From Streptomyces anulatus (GTDB lineage Bacteria > Actinomycetota > Actinomycetes > Streptomycetales > Streptomycetaceae), in NCBI RefSeq assembly GCF_014650675.1, contig NZ_BMVK01000003.1, positions 310,001-374,000 of the forward strand: a DNA stretch of 64,000 nt, given 5' to 3'. The notes below the pieces were generated by a model. The model made no database searches, was not told where the DNA came from, and worked only from the letters and a program-made list of their open reading frames with translations. The stretch's first letter is position 1; every line of letters starts with the position of its first letter. A program made the position numbers and the translations under genes. Shown piece after piece: positions 34,001 to 42,188 of this stretch.

Positions 34001-34711
34001 TCAGCCGGAAAGTTCCGGCGGCCTTCCGTCGCTCACCGGCCGTGTCGCGTCCAGATGCGCCCAGGCGATCAGCCGGTGGCTGCTGCCCCATTCCGGCTCG
34101 CACGTGGTGAGCGTCAGATAGCGTCCGGCGCCCTCGAATCCGGAGCCGCGGGGCACCGGGTCGACGACGGCGGTGTCGGTGGGCACGGTCCGGTACGGCT
34201 TCTTCGCGATGCGGTACGTGAACCAGGTCGTGCCGTCGTTCACGACCACCGCGTCCCCGGGCCGCAGCTTCGGGAAGTCCTTGAAGGGGTCGCCGTACGT
34301 CCTCCGGTGCCCGGCCACCGCGAAGTTGCCGGTGTCGCCGGGGCGGGCCGTTCCGCTGTAGTGCCCGAGCCCCTTCTGCAGGGTTCCGACCGCGGTGTTC
34401 TCCAGAACGGGCCATTCCCAGTCGGCGCCGAAGCGGGGGATGCGCATCGTCGCGAAGGGTTTTCCGTCGCGGTACGGGGCGGGGGCCGGGGCCGCCGACG
34501 GGGACGGGGACGGCTCCGCGGAGCCGGGCGGCGGGGCCTGTGCCACGGGCTCCCGGGCCCACTGGCTCTGGAGGGTGTCGATCTCGCCCTCGGCCGCGTC
34601 GGCGGCTTTCACACCGGTCCAGAACAGGAAGTAGACGACGAAAAGGATGATCAGCGCACCCGCGGTGATGCAGAGTTCGCTGAAGGTTCTGACGACGAGT
34701 CGCACCGACAC
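34001..34711 (-). CDS. Class E sortase (third copy)
   Basis: 236 aa. N-terminal helix (FSELCITAGALIILFVVYFLFW, ~10-32), Pro/Ser/Ala linker, sortase domain with VAGHRRTYG, LTLTTCEPEWGSSHRLIAW (catalytic Cys and Arg). All catalytic residues kept. ATG/GTG region at 34711 follows the DUF881 gene by 30 nt. Confidence 0.9.
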   Translation of the reverse strand: MSVRLVVRTFSELCITAGALIILFVVYFLFWTGVKAADAAEGEIDTLQSQWAREPVAQAPPPGSAEPSPSPSAAPAPAPYRDGKPFATMRIPRFGADWEWPVLENTAVGTLQKGLGHYSGTARPGDTGNFAVAGHRRTYGDPFKDFPKLRPGDAVVVNDGTTWFTYRIAKKPYRTVPTDTAVVDPVPRGSGFEGAGRYLTLTTCEPEWGSSHRLIAWAHLDATRPVSDGRPPELSG

Positions 34712-34741
34712 CGGACGGCCTCCCCGGGGCTCAGCTCGGGC

Positions 34742-35509
34742 TCACTCCACAGGCTGTGCGTAGTGGAGATCCACTGTGCCCGAGTACCCGGGAAGAGTCA
34801 CCGCCTCGTTCTCGTCGACTTTCCAGCCCAGCCCGTACGCCTTCACGTACAGCAGGTAGTTCTGGATCGCGGTGGAGTCGTTGAGCGCCCGCTTGAGCTT
34901 GCCCGGGTCGCCGACCGCGGTGACCTTGTACGGCGGGGAGTAGACGCGGCCCTGGAGGATCAGCGTGTTGCCCACGCAGCGGACCGCGCTGGTGGAGATC
35001 AGCCGCTGGTCCATCACCTGGATTCCGCGCGCCCCGCCCTGCCACAGCGCGTTCACCACGGCCTGCAGGTCCTGCTGGTGGATGACCAGGTCGTTGGGCT
35101 GGGGCTCGGGGTAGCCGGGGTTGGCGGTGGCGTCGGGGGGCGCGTCATTGAGCGTCACGCTGACGGAGTCGCCGCTGATCTTCGTGGTGCCGGCCGCCTT
35201 CTCCAGTGCCTTCAGCCGGGCGTCCTCGGCCTTGGTGGAGCCGTCGTCGCGCTGGGCCAGGGCGTCGATGTCCGCGCGGGCGCCGGCGACCGCATCGTTC
35301 AGTTCGCCGTTCTTCTCGCTGCGCTCCCTGATCAGGTCGGAGAGCTTCAGCAGCGAGGAGTCGCTGCGCAGATTGGTGCCCTTGGCGGTGTTGGCGCTGG
35401 TGACGAAGATCAGTCCGGCCAGGGCGAAAACCGCAGCGGTGAGCCCCCGGACCGCCCACGCGGAGGTGCGCCGGGCCGGGCCTTCTGGGGAGTCGGCAGA
35501 ATTGCTCAA
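34742..35509 (-). CDS. DUF881 family membrane protein
   Basis: 255 aa. One N-terminal helix ([20 protein letters not shown]), a coiled-coil stretch ([25 protein letters not shown]..., ~55-110) and an extracytoplasmic domain ending [13 protein letters not shown], as in DUF881/YlxX-type proteins. TTG start at 35509. Divergent from crgA; a division-linked role is suggested by the neighbourhood only. Confidence 0.85.
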   Translation of the reverse strand: MSNSADSPEGPARRTSAWAVRGLTAAVFALAGLIFVTSANTAKGTNLRSDSSLLKLSDLIRERSEKNGELNDAVAGARADIDALAQRDDGSTKAEDARLKALEKAAGTTKISGDSVSVTLNDAPPDATANPGYPEPQPNDLVIHQQDLQAVVNALWQGGARGIQVMDQRLISTSAVRCVGNTLILQGRVYSPPYKVTAVGDPGKLKRALNDSTAIQNYLLYVKAYGLGWKVDENEAVTLPGYSGTVDLHYAQPVE

Positions 35510-35651
35510 CGTACCCTTATCTCATCAGGCGCCAGAGAAGCACTACGCTAACGGACGCTCGGGGGAGGCAGCATTCCCCCTGGCACCCCGCCCCCGGCGC
35601 CCGCCACAGATCCCTGCGCGGTCACGCAGCGCATCGACAGGAGAGTCCCTC

Positions 35652-35906
35652 GTGCCGAAGTCACGTATCCGCAAGAAGGCCGACTTCACGCCGCCCCCGG
35701 CGAAGCAGGCAACGGCTATCAAGCTGACCAATCGCAGTTGGGTCGCTCCGGTGATGCTGGCCCTGTTCCTCATCGGGCTGGCCTGGATCGTGGTGTTCTA
35801 CGTGACCGAAGGCGATCTTCCGGTCGACGCCCTGGGCAACTGGAACATCGTGGTCGGCTTCGGCTTCATCGCCGGCGGCTTCGCCGTGTCGACGCAGTGG
35901 AAGTGA
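35652..35906 (+). CDS. crgA: Cell division protein CrgA
   Basis: 84 aa with two membrane helices ([23 protein letters not shown] and [18 protein letters not shown]). N-terminus [15 protein letters not shown] is a family signature. In Streptomyces CrgA coordinates FtsZ-dependent sporulation septation. GTG start. Confidence 0.95.
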   Translation: MPKSRIRKKADFTPPPAKQATAIKLTNRSWVAPVMLALFLIGLAWIVVFYVTEGDLPVDALGNWNIVVGFGFIAGGFAVSTQWK

Positions 35907-36223
35907 CGGACCACCTCCGCGCAAGCCTTGCCCTGAGTTACCCACAGAGTTATCCACAGCTGGGGGAAAAGGTCAGACGATCTGTGGATAACCTCCACTC
36001 AAGTTGACGCCGGTGTGACTGCAGCCTCCCTCGTCGAGGGGGGCTGCACCCCGTTGTCCTGGCGGAAAAACCCAGCTCAGCGACAAGGGGAACGACTGTT
36101 CCTCTTGCCATGCACAAGATTCTGCGCACACTGTGGACAACTTCGGTCGGCCTGGGGGTGGAGACCCCTGTTCCGCACAGGATCAGGCTCTGGATCCGGC
36201 TCTGGACCGGCTCGGGACCCGGC
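35907..36223. other. crgA-rhomboid intergenic region with DnaA-box cluster
   Basis: 317 bp without a convincing gene. Contains perfect boxes at 35950-35958 (TTATCCACA, +), 35983-35991 (same, -) and 36132-36140 (TTGTCCACA, -), and a one-mismatch box TTACCCACA at 35938-35946. Possibly a DnaA titration or regulatory site; the genes flanking it are not replication genes. Confidence 0.55.
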
Positions 36224-37126
36224 TCAGGTGAGGGACATCGTGCGGGCGACGATGATCCCGATGCTCGCCAGCAGGACGAGCGCGCAGGCGCCCACCTGCA
36301 CCGCCGTACGCCGCTCGCGCGGGGCGTGGACCATGCCGACGGCGATGGCGACACCCGCGATCAGACCGCCGACGTGCGCCTCCCAGGCGATGCCGCCCCA
36401 GGTGAAGGTGAAGACCATGTTGATCGCCAGGAGCACCAGCACCGGACGCATGTCGTAGTTCATCCGCCGCATCAGGACGGCGGTGGCGCCGAACAGGCCG
36501 TAGACCGCGCCGGACGCGCCCAGCGAACCCTGGTTGGGCGCGGCGATCAGGTAGGTGAGGGCGCTGCCCGCGAGGCCGGACAGCAGGTAGAGGGCGAGAT
36601 AGCGGGACCGGCCGAGCGCCGCCTCCAGCTGTCCGCCGAGCCACCAGAGCCCCAGCATGTTGAACCCGATGTGCACCACTTCCTGGTGCAGGAACATCGA
36701 GGTCACCAGGCGATACCACTGGCCCTCGGCGACGCCTTCGATGGATCCCGGCGGCGGGCTCGGGTCCCACGCCAGCCCGAGCAGCGTCAGATCGCCCACC
36801 AGCGCGGGACGGACGGAGACCAGGAGGAAGACGGCCAGATTGATGCCGACCAGGATCTTGGTGACCAGGCGCGGGTCGGCGGCCACCGCACCGCCCGCCA
36901 GCGTCCGCGGCCGGGCGGCTGCCGGGTGGTGCCCGGTGCCCGAGCCCTGACGTACGCAGTCGGGGCACTGGAAGCCGACCGAGGCGCTGACCATGCACTC
37001 GGGGCAGATGGGCCGCCCGCAGCGCGTACAGCTGATGCCGGTCTCGCGGTCGGGGTGGCGGTAGCAGGTCGGCGTCGGCACACCGCTTCCCGCGGCGGCC
37101 CGGTCCCCCGGCGGCTGCTGGTCCAT
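36224..37126 (-). CDS. Rhomboid family intramembrane serine protease
   Basis: 300 aa. An N-terminal zinc-ribbon/B-box-like module (CYRHPDRETGISCTRCGRPICPEC and CPDC, ~21-57) precedes six or seven membrane helices. The catalytic dyad is S205 in GASGAVYG and H251 in WEAHVGG. The HNxxN-like region is HIGFNML. Substrates unknown. Confidence 0.92.
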   Translation of the reverse strand: MDQQPPGDRAAAGSGVPTPTCYRHPDRETGISCTRCGRPICPECMVSASVGFQCPDCVRQGSGTGHHPAAARPRTLAGGAVAADPRLVTKILVGINLAVFLLVSVRPALVGDLTLLGLAWDPSPPPGSIEGVAEGQWYRLVTSMFLHQEVVHIGFNMLGLWWLGGQLEAALGRSRYLALYLLSGLAGSALTYLIAAPNQGSLGASGAVYGLFGATAVLMRRMNYDMRPVLVLLAINMVFTFTWGGIAWEAHVGGLIAGVAIAVGMVHAPRERRTAVQVGACALVLLASIGIIVARTMSLT

Positions 37127-37256
37127 CGGTCCTGGCCTGCCTCTCGGTCCTCGTCGCTCGGCGGCGCGAACAGGGCCGCCCCGCTGGTCCGCTATGTATC
37201 AGTACGGACGGGCGGGGCGGTTGGTTCCCGCGAGGGGTATCCGGCGGAAGCGGACG

Positions 37257-37784
37257 TCAGCGGGTCTCGACGACCACGGACTCGATCACCACGTCCTCCA
37301 GCGGACGGTCGGTACGCGGATTGGTCGGGGTGGCCGCGATGGCGTCGACGACCTTGCGGCCCGCCTCACCGGACACCTCGCCGAAGATGGTGTGCTTGCC
37401 GGTCAGCCAGGCGGTGGGGGACACGGTCAGGAAGAACTGGGAGCCGTTCGTCCCCGGGCCCGCGTTCGCCATGGCCAGCAGATAGGGCTGGGTGAAGCCC
37501 AGCTCCGGGTGGAACTCGTCGGCGAACTTGTAGCCGGGGCCGCCGGTGCCGTTGCCCAGCGGATCGCCGCCCTGGATCATGAAGCCGCTGATGACGCGGT
37601 GGAAGACGGTGCCGTCGTACAGCCGGTCCGTGGACTTCTCCCCGGTCTCCGGGTTGACCCACTCGCGCTGCCCGGTGGCCAGCTCGACGAAGTTCCGGAC
37701 CGTCTTGGGGGCGTGGTTCGGCAGAAGCCGAATCTCGATGTCGCCCCGATTGGTCTTCAAGGTGGCGTAAAGCTGCTCGGCCAC
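37257..37784 (-). CDS. Peptidyl-prolyl cis-trans isomerase, cyclophilin type
   Basis: 175 aa cytoplasmic cyclophilin. FHRVISGFMIQGGDPLGNGTGGPGYKFADE and MANAGPGTNGSQFFLT are the active-site segments. GTG 37784 with AAGGAAGG upstream. Confidence 0.93.
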   Translation of the reverse strand: MAEQLYATLKTNRGDIEIRLLPNHAPKTVRNFVELATGQREWVNPETGEKSTDRLYDGTVFHRVISGFMIQGGDPLGNGTGGPGYKFADEFHPELGFTQPYLLAMANAGPGTNGSQFFLTVSPTAWLTGKHTIFGEVSGEAGRKVVDAIAATPTNPRTDRPLEDVVIESVVVETR

Positions 37785-38065
37785 GGTCTGCCTTCCTTCG
37801 TCCTTCACCTGACGCCACATCCATCGCTGACGTCCGCCGATCCTCCCACGGACCGGGAAATGTGCGGCCGGATGCCGGACGAAACGGCGCGTTCGCCACT
37901 GAACCGTGGCATTGTCGTCGGCACACTTCACATGAACCGTTTTGACCTCAAATGACGACCATGACCCGGATGCCCGTCCCGCATGCCGGGCATGGACCCA
38001 ACAGGCATGATTTCGAACTGGGCGGACAGGCGGAGTACCTACCCGCCACCAAGGAGGAGGATCTC

Positions 38066-38785
38066 GTGACCCGCATCGACAGCGTGCGCGCCGCAACCGA
38101 CTCGGCGAAGGACAGCGCGCAGCACGCCGCGGAAGTGGTGGCGCCCTACGCCGACAAGGCCAAGGAGCAGGCGGCCCACTACGCACACGAGGCGCGCGTA
38201 CGGCTCGCGCCCAAGGTGACGAAGGCGGCCCAGCAGGCCCGTGTCCAGTACGCGTCCCATCTCGCGCCGCGCCTCGAACAGGCCCGTACGCACGTGCCGC
38301 CCAAGGTCGACGAGGCCGCGCACCGCGCCGCGGTCTCCACCCGCAGGGCCGCACGGAACGCCGCCGACTACACCGCCCCCCGCGTCGAGCACGTCCGGGC
38401 GGTGGCCCTGCCCGTCGCCGAGCAGGCATCCGCCCGCAGCGCAGCCGCCCTGGCGGCGCTGCGCACCCAGGTGACGGCCAAGGAGATCCAGAAGCTGGCC
38501 AGGAAGCACCAGCGGCGGGCCAAGGCGGGCCGGGCCGCGAAGGGGTTCCTGGTTCTGAGCGTCCTGGCCGGCGGCGCCTATGCCGCCTGGCGCTGGTGGG
38601 ACAAGCAGGCCAACCCGGACTGGCTGGTCGAGCCGCCCGTCGCCACCGAGGTGGGCGACGAGCGTTCGCCGCTCAGCTCGGTCGACGGCAGCGACCGGGC
38701 CGACCTCGACCCGGAGGTCAAGGCCAAGCAGGCCGAGGCCGAGTCGGGCGAGGGGAACACCCCCGGCCTCGACGACCGGCCCTGA
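38066..38785 (+). CDS. DUF5324 family protein
   Basis: 239 aa. Long amphipathic Ala/Glu/Arg helix region (TRIDSVRAATDSAKDSAQHAAEVVAPYADKAKEQ...) up to ~150, one membrane helix (GFLVLSVLAGGAYAAW, ~157-175) and a short acidic tail. Excellent AAGGAGGAGG ribosome site before GTG 38066. A conserved Streptomyces protein of unknown role. Confidence 0.8.
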   Translation: MTRIDSVRAATDSAKDSAQHAAEVVAPYADKAKEQAAHYAHEARVRLAPKVTKAAQQARVQYASHLAPRLEQARTHVPPKVDEAAHRAAVSTRRAARNAADYTAPRVEHVRAVALPVAEQASARSAAALAALRTQVTAKEIQKLARKHQRRAKAGRAAKGFLVLSVLAGGAYAAWRWWDKQANPDWLVEPPVATEVGDERSPLSSVDGSDRADLDPEVKAKQAEAESGEGNTPGLDDRP

Positions 38786-38824
38786 CCCGGGCCGGCACGG
38801 GGCGCCCCGTGCGTACCCCCTGAC

Positions 38825-38880
38825 AGAACGAATGAGGCTGCGGTAACCGCCCGGGCGGTTACCGCAGCCTCATTCGTTCT
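38825..38880. terminator. Perfect 56-bp palindrome, bidirectional terminator
   Basis: 28-bp arms with no unpaired loop beyond the hairpin turn, between convergent DUF5324 and TerD genes. Longest perfect inverted repeat seen in the window. Confidence 0.8.
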
Positions 38881-38929
38881 CTCGCCCCGCTCCACCGTAA
38901 GACGGCGGCGGAGCCCCGCCCACCGGCGA

Positions 38930-39514
38930 CTACCGGCTCACGGCGAAGCGCATCAGGGCCTGCTCGTCGCCCTGCTTGATCTTCCCGGTCTCGTTGATCA
39001 CCTGGAGCTTCCAGCCCGCGCCCTCGCGGATCGCCTTGGCCACGGCGACGCCGTTGTCCTGGGTGAGCATGCTCGGCCAGATGTCGGCGACCTGCTGCGT
39101 GCTCCCGCCCGTCGCGTCGTACACCTTGAAGCTGATGTTGCGCGCGTTGCTGAACGCGCTCCGCTTCTTGTACGCGGCGGCGATGAAGACGATCGACGTG
39201 ATGTTCGAAGGAATCTTGGCGAACTCGACGGTCACCGTCTCGTCGTCACCGTCACCGTGTCCGGTCTGGTTGTCCCCGCTGTGCACCAGCGAGCCGTTGC
39301 CCAGCGGGTCCAGCGAGTCCAGGCCCGCCAGCCGTACCGGGTCCCCGCCCTGCAGCGCGATGGCGATCAGGTCGAGGTCCGTGCCGGCCTTCTGCCGGAG
39401 CTTCCCCATCAGGCCGCCGCTGCTCCCGACGGTGGGGTCCCAGGACGCCCCGATGGACAGATGGGTCACCCCGCCCAGGTCGGCCGGGCCGTCTTCCTTC
39501 GTCAACGTGATCAT
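38930..39514 (-). CDS. TerD family protein
   Basis: 194 aa calcium-binding stress protein of the tellurite-resistance family. GASWDP...DLDLIAIALQGG and HSGDNQTGHGDGDDETVTV are the conserved Ca-binding loops. Single gene rather than a ter operon; in Streptomyces such paralogues affect differentiation. Confidence 0.88.
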   Translation of the reverse strand: MITLTKEDGPADLGGVTHLSIGASWDPTVGSSGGLMGKLRQKAGTDLDLIAIALQGGDPVRLAGLDSLDPLGNGSLVHSGDNQTGHGDGDDETVTVEFAKIPSNITSIVFIAAAYKKRSAFSNARNISFKVYDATGGSTQQVADIWPSMLTQDNGVAVAKAIREGAGWKLQVINETGKIKQGDEQALMRFAVSR

Positions 39515-39679
39515 GCCTGAGTCCTTTGGTGGCTCGACTGTTTACGTATGAAGTGTGCCTGGTGCCTCCGGCTCTCGGTCCCCGGAGGAAGCGCGCCGGT
39601 TCCGGATCGTACGAGATCGCGGCCCGGCGGGCGGGCGCCCCGGCGATCCATCGGTGGCGGCGGCAGGAGCAGAACGGCG

Positions 39680-39721
39680 AAGACCCCCCTGAACCGCGTC
39701 ACCGCGGTTCAGGGGGGTCTT
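39680..39721 (-). terminator. Terminator downstream of tRNA-like gene 1
   Basis: 19-bp perfect stem with TCAC loop, about 70 nt after the tRNA-like 3' end. It also separates the RNA gene from TerD on the same strand. Confidence 0.8.
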
Positions 39722-39789
39722 GAAGGTGGGTGGAGCCCAGGAGACCGTCTTCCGGCGGGCCCCGGTCGGCCACGGGCTGCCCGCATGTG

Positions 39790-39877
39790 CGGAGAGAGCA
39801 GGATTTGAACCTGCGAAGGCGTGAGCCCGACCGGAACAGTGTCCCGATCCCCGATAGACCACTCCGGGCATCTCTCC
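39790..39877 (-). tRNA. Class II tRNA-Ser-like gene 1, atypical anticodon loop
   Basis: 88 nt with discriminator G73; no encoded CCA. Perfect 7-bp acceptor stem GGAGAGA/TCTCTCC, D arm CCCG...CGGG, perfect T arm GCAGG-TTCAAAT-CCTGC and a 16-nt variable region with a GGGC/GCCT arm: a serine-type body close to E. coli tRNA-Ser(CGA) at the acceptor end. The anticodon stem pairs over up to 7 bp with G-U pairs; the 7-nt loop is ACACTGT, giving C at position 33 instead of the universal U and a nominal ACU anticodon. Its own SARP-type promoter and terminator suggest a real RNA. I infer a seryl carrier for the azoxy pathway rather than a decoding tRNA. Confidence 0.75.
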
Positions 39878-39916
39878 CTGGGAACGGGCCGCGGCCGCGG
39901 CCCGTCCACATCCACC

Positions 39917-39959
39917 AGACTGCACCACCCCGCTGACGGGCGGCTGATGTCCCGCTGAC
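39917..39959 (-). promoter_or_regulatory. SARP box and promoter of tRNA-like gene 1
   Basis: Read on the minus strand: GTCAG, ATCAG and GTCAG at exact 11-bp spacing (plus-strand CTGAC/T at 39933, 39944, 39955), 8 bp, then -10 hexamer CAGTCT (39922-39917). Predicted transcript start is ~33 nt before the RNA. Confidence 0.75.
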
Positions 39960-40000
39960 CCGGCCCGAAGCACAACTCCGCGACTTTCAGGCGGGATTGC

Positions 40001-40006
40001 TACACT
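40001..40006 (+). promoter_or_regulatory. -10 element of a leaderless XRE gene
   Basis: TACACT ends 7 nt before the GTG start of the next gene and there is no ribosome site, so transcription probably begins at the start codon. Confidence 0.5.
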
Positions 40007-40013
40007 GCGCCAC

Positions 40014-40850
40014 GTGGCCATCATGAGTACGGACACCGACGTCGGAACACTCTTACGAGACTGGCGGCGACGCGTGAAGCTCACCCAGGGGGAGCTCGCG
40101 CAGCGCGCCACCACCTCGGCCCGGCACCTGAGTTTCGTGGAGACCGGCCGCTCGCGTCCCAGCCGCGACCTGGTCCTGCGGCTGGCGGACTGCCTGGAGA
40201 TCCCCCTACGTCAGCGGAACACCCTGCTCGTGGCGGCCGGTTACTCCCCGTCGTTCCAGGAGACTCCCCTGGAAGCGCCCCGGCTGAAGATCGTGCGCGA
40301 GGCGATGGACCGCATCCTGGGAGCCCATGCTCCCTATCCGGCGCTGGCCGTGGACGCCGACGAGAACATCGCCGCCATGAACATCGGCACGGAGCTGCTC
40401 CTGCGGGACGTATCGCCCGAGCTGCTCGAACCGCCGCTCAACGTGATGCGGCTCTGCCTCCACCCCGAGGGGCTCGTCCGCCAGGTCGTCAACCACGAAG
40501 AATGGCGTGGCCATCTGATCGGCCGGCTGTACCGGCAGGCCATCTATTCGGGGCGCGAGAGCCTGCGAGAGCTGTACGACGAGGTGTCCGCATACTGGCC
40601 GGACGCCGCCAAGTCCGGCGGTGGGCACGATCTGTCGGACACGATCGTCGCTTCGATCCGTGTGCGGGGACTGGGCACCGAACTGCGGCTGTTCAGCACC
40701 ATCGCCACGTTCGGTGCGGCCACGGACATCACCGTGGCGGAACTCTCCCTGGAGACCATGCATCCGGCCGATGAGCAGACCGCAGCCGCGTTCGAGACCG
40801 CGGCTGCGGAACGGCTCGGCCGGCAGGACACCGAGTCCCCGGGCCGCTGA
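40014..40850 (+). CDS. XRE-family regulator with MmyB-like ligand domain
   Basis: 278 aa. HTH at ~10-70 (LLRDWRRRVKLTQGELAQRATTSARHLSFVETGRSRPSRDLVLRLADCLEIP), then a PAS-like ligand-binding domain (MLTR_LBD) with HPEGLVRQVVNHEEW and ELRLFSTIATFGAATDITVAELSLE. GTG 40014 appears leaderless; ATG 40023 is the alternative. Such regulators often sit beside the oxidoreductase or hydrolase they control; here an alpha/beta-hydrolase homologue converges on it. Confidence 0.85.
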   Translation: MAIMSTDTDVGTLLRDWRRRVKLTQGELAQRATTSARHLSFVETGRSRPSRDLVLRLADCLEIPLRQRNTLLVAAGYSPSFQETPLEAPRLKIVREAMDRILGAHAPYPALAVDADENIAAMNIGTELLLRDVSPELLEPPLNVMRLCLHPEGLVRQVVNHEEWRGHLIGRLYRQAIYSGRESLRELYDEVSAYWPDAAKSGGGHDLSDTIVASIRVRGLGTELRLFSTIATFGAATDITVAELSLETMHPADEQTAAAFETAAAERLGRQDTESPGR

Positions 40851-41681
40851 TCATTTGGTCAAGAAGGCCAGCAGGTCCGCGTTGAACCGGTCCGCGTGAG
40901 TGGCGAACAGCCCGTGCGCCGCGTCCTCGTAGCGAAGGAACGTGCTGCCGGGGATCAGCCGGGCGGTCGCCTCACCGCACAGGCCGATGGGGGCGCCCAT
41001 GTCGGCGCTTCCGTGCACGACCAGCGTGGGAATCCGGATCCTGGCGGTCTCCGCGCGCTGGTCGGTGGTGAAGAGGGTGCGGTAGATCTCCAGAGCGGCC
41101 CGCGGCGAGCAGTCCAGGGCCAACTCCGATGACCAGCGCATCAGCTCCGGTGAGAGGGCCGGCCTGTCCGGGTCACCGCCCGCACCCGCGAAGAACTGGG
41201 TGGCGAGTTCGGCGGCCCAACGCGGGCGGTCCTTGACCATCCCCTCGGCCAGGCTCTCGAAGAGCGCGGGATCCAGGCCCTCGGGGTGGTCCGGCGCCCC
41301 CATCATGAACGGCGTGGTCGAGCCGGCCAGGACGAGCCGGGAGACCCGGTCCGTTCCGTGTCGTGCCAGATAACGCACCGCCTCCCCGCCACCGACCGCG
41401 TAGCCCACGAGGGCCGTGTCCGTGAGATCGAGGTGGTCGAGAAGGGCCGCGAGGTCATCGGCGAGCGTGTCGTACCCGTAGCCGTCCCAGGGCTGGTCCG
41501 AGCGTCCGCAGCCGCGCCGGTCGTAGGTGACGCACCGGAGCCCGTGTGCGGCCAGGTAGGGCGCCTGGAACTCCCACATGCGCGAACTCATCATCGCGGT
41601 ACCGAGCAGGACGACGGGTTCACCGGTCCCCCAGTCATTGTAAAAGAGACTGGTCCCATCTCTGGACGTTAAGAAAGGCAT
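40851..41681 (-). CDS. Alpha/beta-hydrolase homologue with alanine in place of the nucleophile
   Basis: 276 aa, non-haem haloperoxidase/arylesterase subfamily. Oxyanion-side sequence VLLGTAMMSSRMWEFQ, strand-helix CVTYDRRGCGRSDQPWDGYGYDTLADDL, and later acid and His positions (HGSADMG, DAAHGLFATH) are normal. The nucleophile elbow reads VGYAVGGGE: position 95 is Ala (GCG) where family members have Ser in G-x-S-x-G. Classical hydrolase or perhydrolase action should therefore be lost. ATG 41681 matches the family N-terminus (MPFLTSRDGTSLFYNDWG). It may bind a ligand instead (inference). Confidence 0.8.
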   Translation of the reverse strand: MPFLTSRDGTSLFYNDWGTGEPVVLLGTAMMSSRMWEFQAPYLAAHGLRCVTYDRRGCGRSDQPWDGYGYDTLADDLAALLDHLDLTDTALVGYAVGGGEAVRYLARHGTDRVSRLVLAGSTTPFMMGAPDHPEGLDPALFESLAEGMVKDRPRWAAELATQFFAGAGGDPDRPALSPELMRWSSELALDCSPRAALEIYRTLFTTDQRAETARIRIPTLVVHGSADMGAPIGLCGEATARLIPGSTFLRYEDAAHGLFATHADRFNADLLAFLTK

Positions 41682-42188
41682 GCCCCTAGACTCCCCCACC
41701 CAGGAGCTTGCGTCAATTACGTGCAAGGTAATGTGATGCGGAATCGCCCCGAGGAATCGCCCGCATTGCGGACACGCACTCACGATGCGCACCTATTCGA
41801 GGCCGAAACCTCCTCTTTCACCCCCTGGCGATAATCGGCCATAGTCCCATCTGCCGCCGGCGCCCTGCAGGCCGCCAGCCGGACCGATACGATCCGTGTT
41901 GAGTCCCTTTGCTCCACCAGGCGGGCCGTCGGGTCGAGCGCATCCTGCTTGGCGCGTAATCGATGCCAATTCACGGTTCGCCCTTGCCGGGATCATGCGC
42001 CATGAAGGTAAATACTTCGGACGGAAGACTTGTTTGGCGTACACAGAGGATGGTGATGGCCGGTACGGTCCATACCAGGTAGCGAGTGGGCTACGCATCC
42101 GACCGACACGATGACAATGATTCGATTCGAAACTCCGCACTCCCGAGAGTCACATGAGGAGAGGTCTCGTGCGCAAGGAGAGAAAATC
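41682..42188. other. 507-bp intergenic region, divergent promoters
   Basis: Less GC-rich than its surroundings. Includes a 13-bp-spaced direct repeat GGAATCGCCC (41740 and 41753) before the hydrolase gene and an AAGGAG site before the SARP start. No 11-bp CTGAC array and no convincing gene. Confidence 0.5.
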
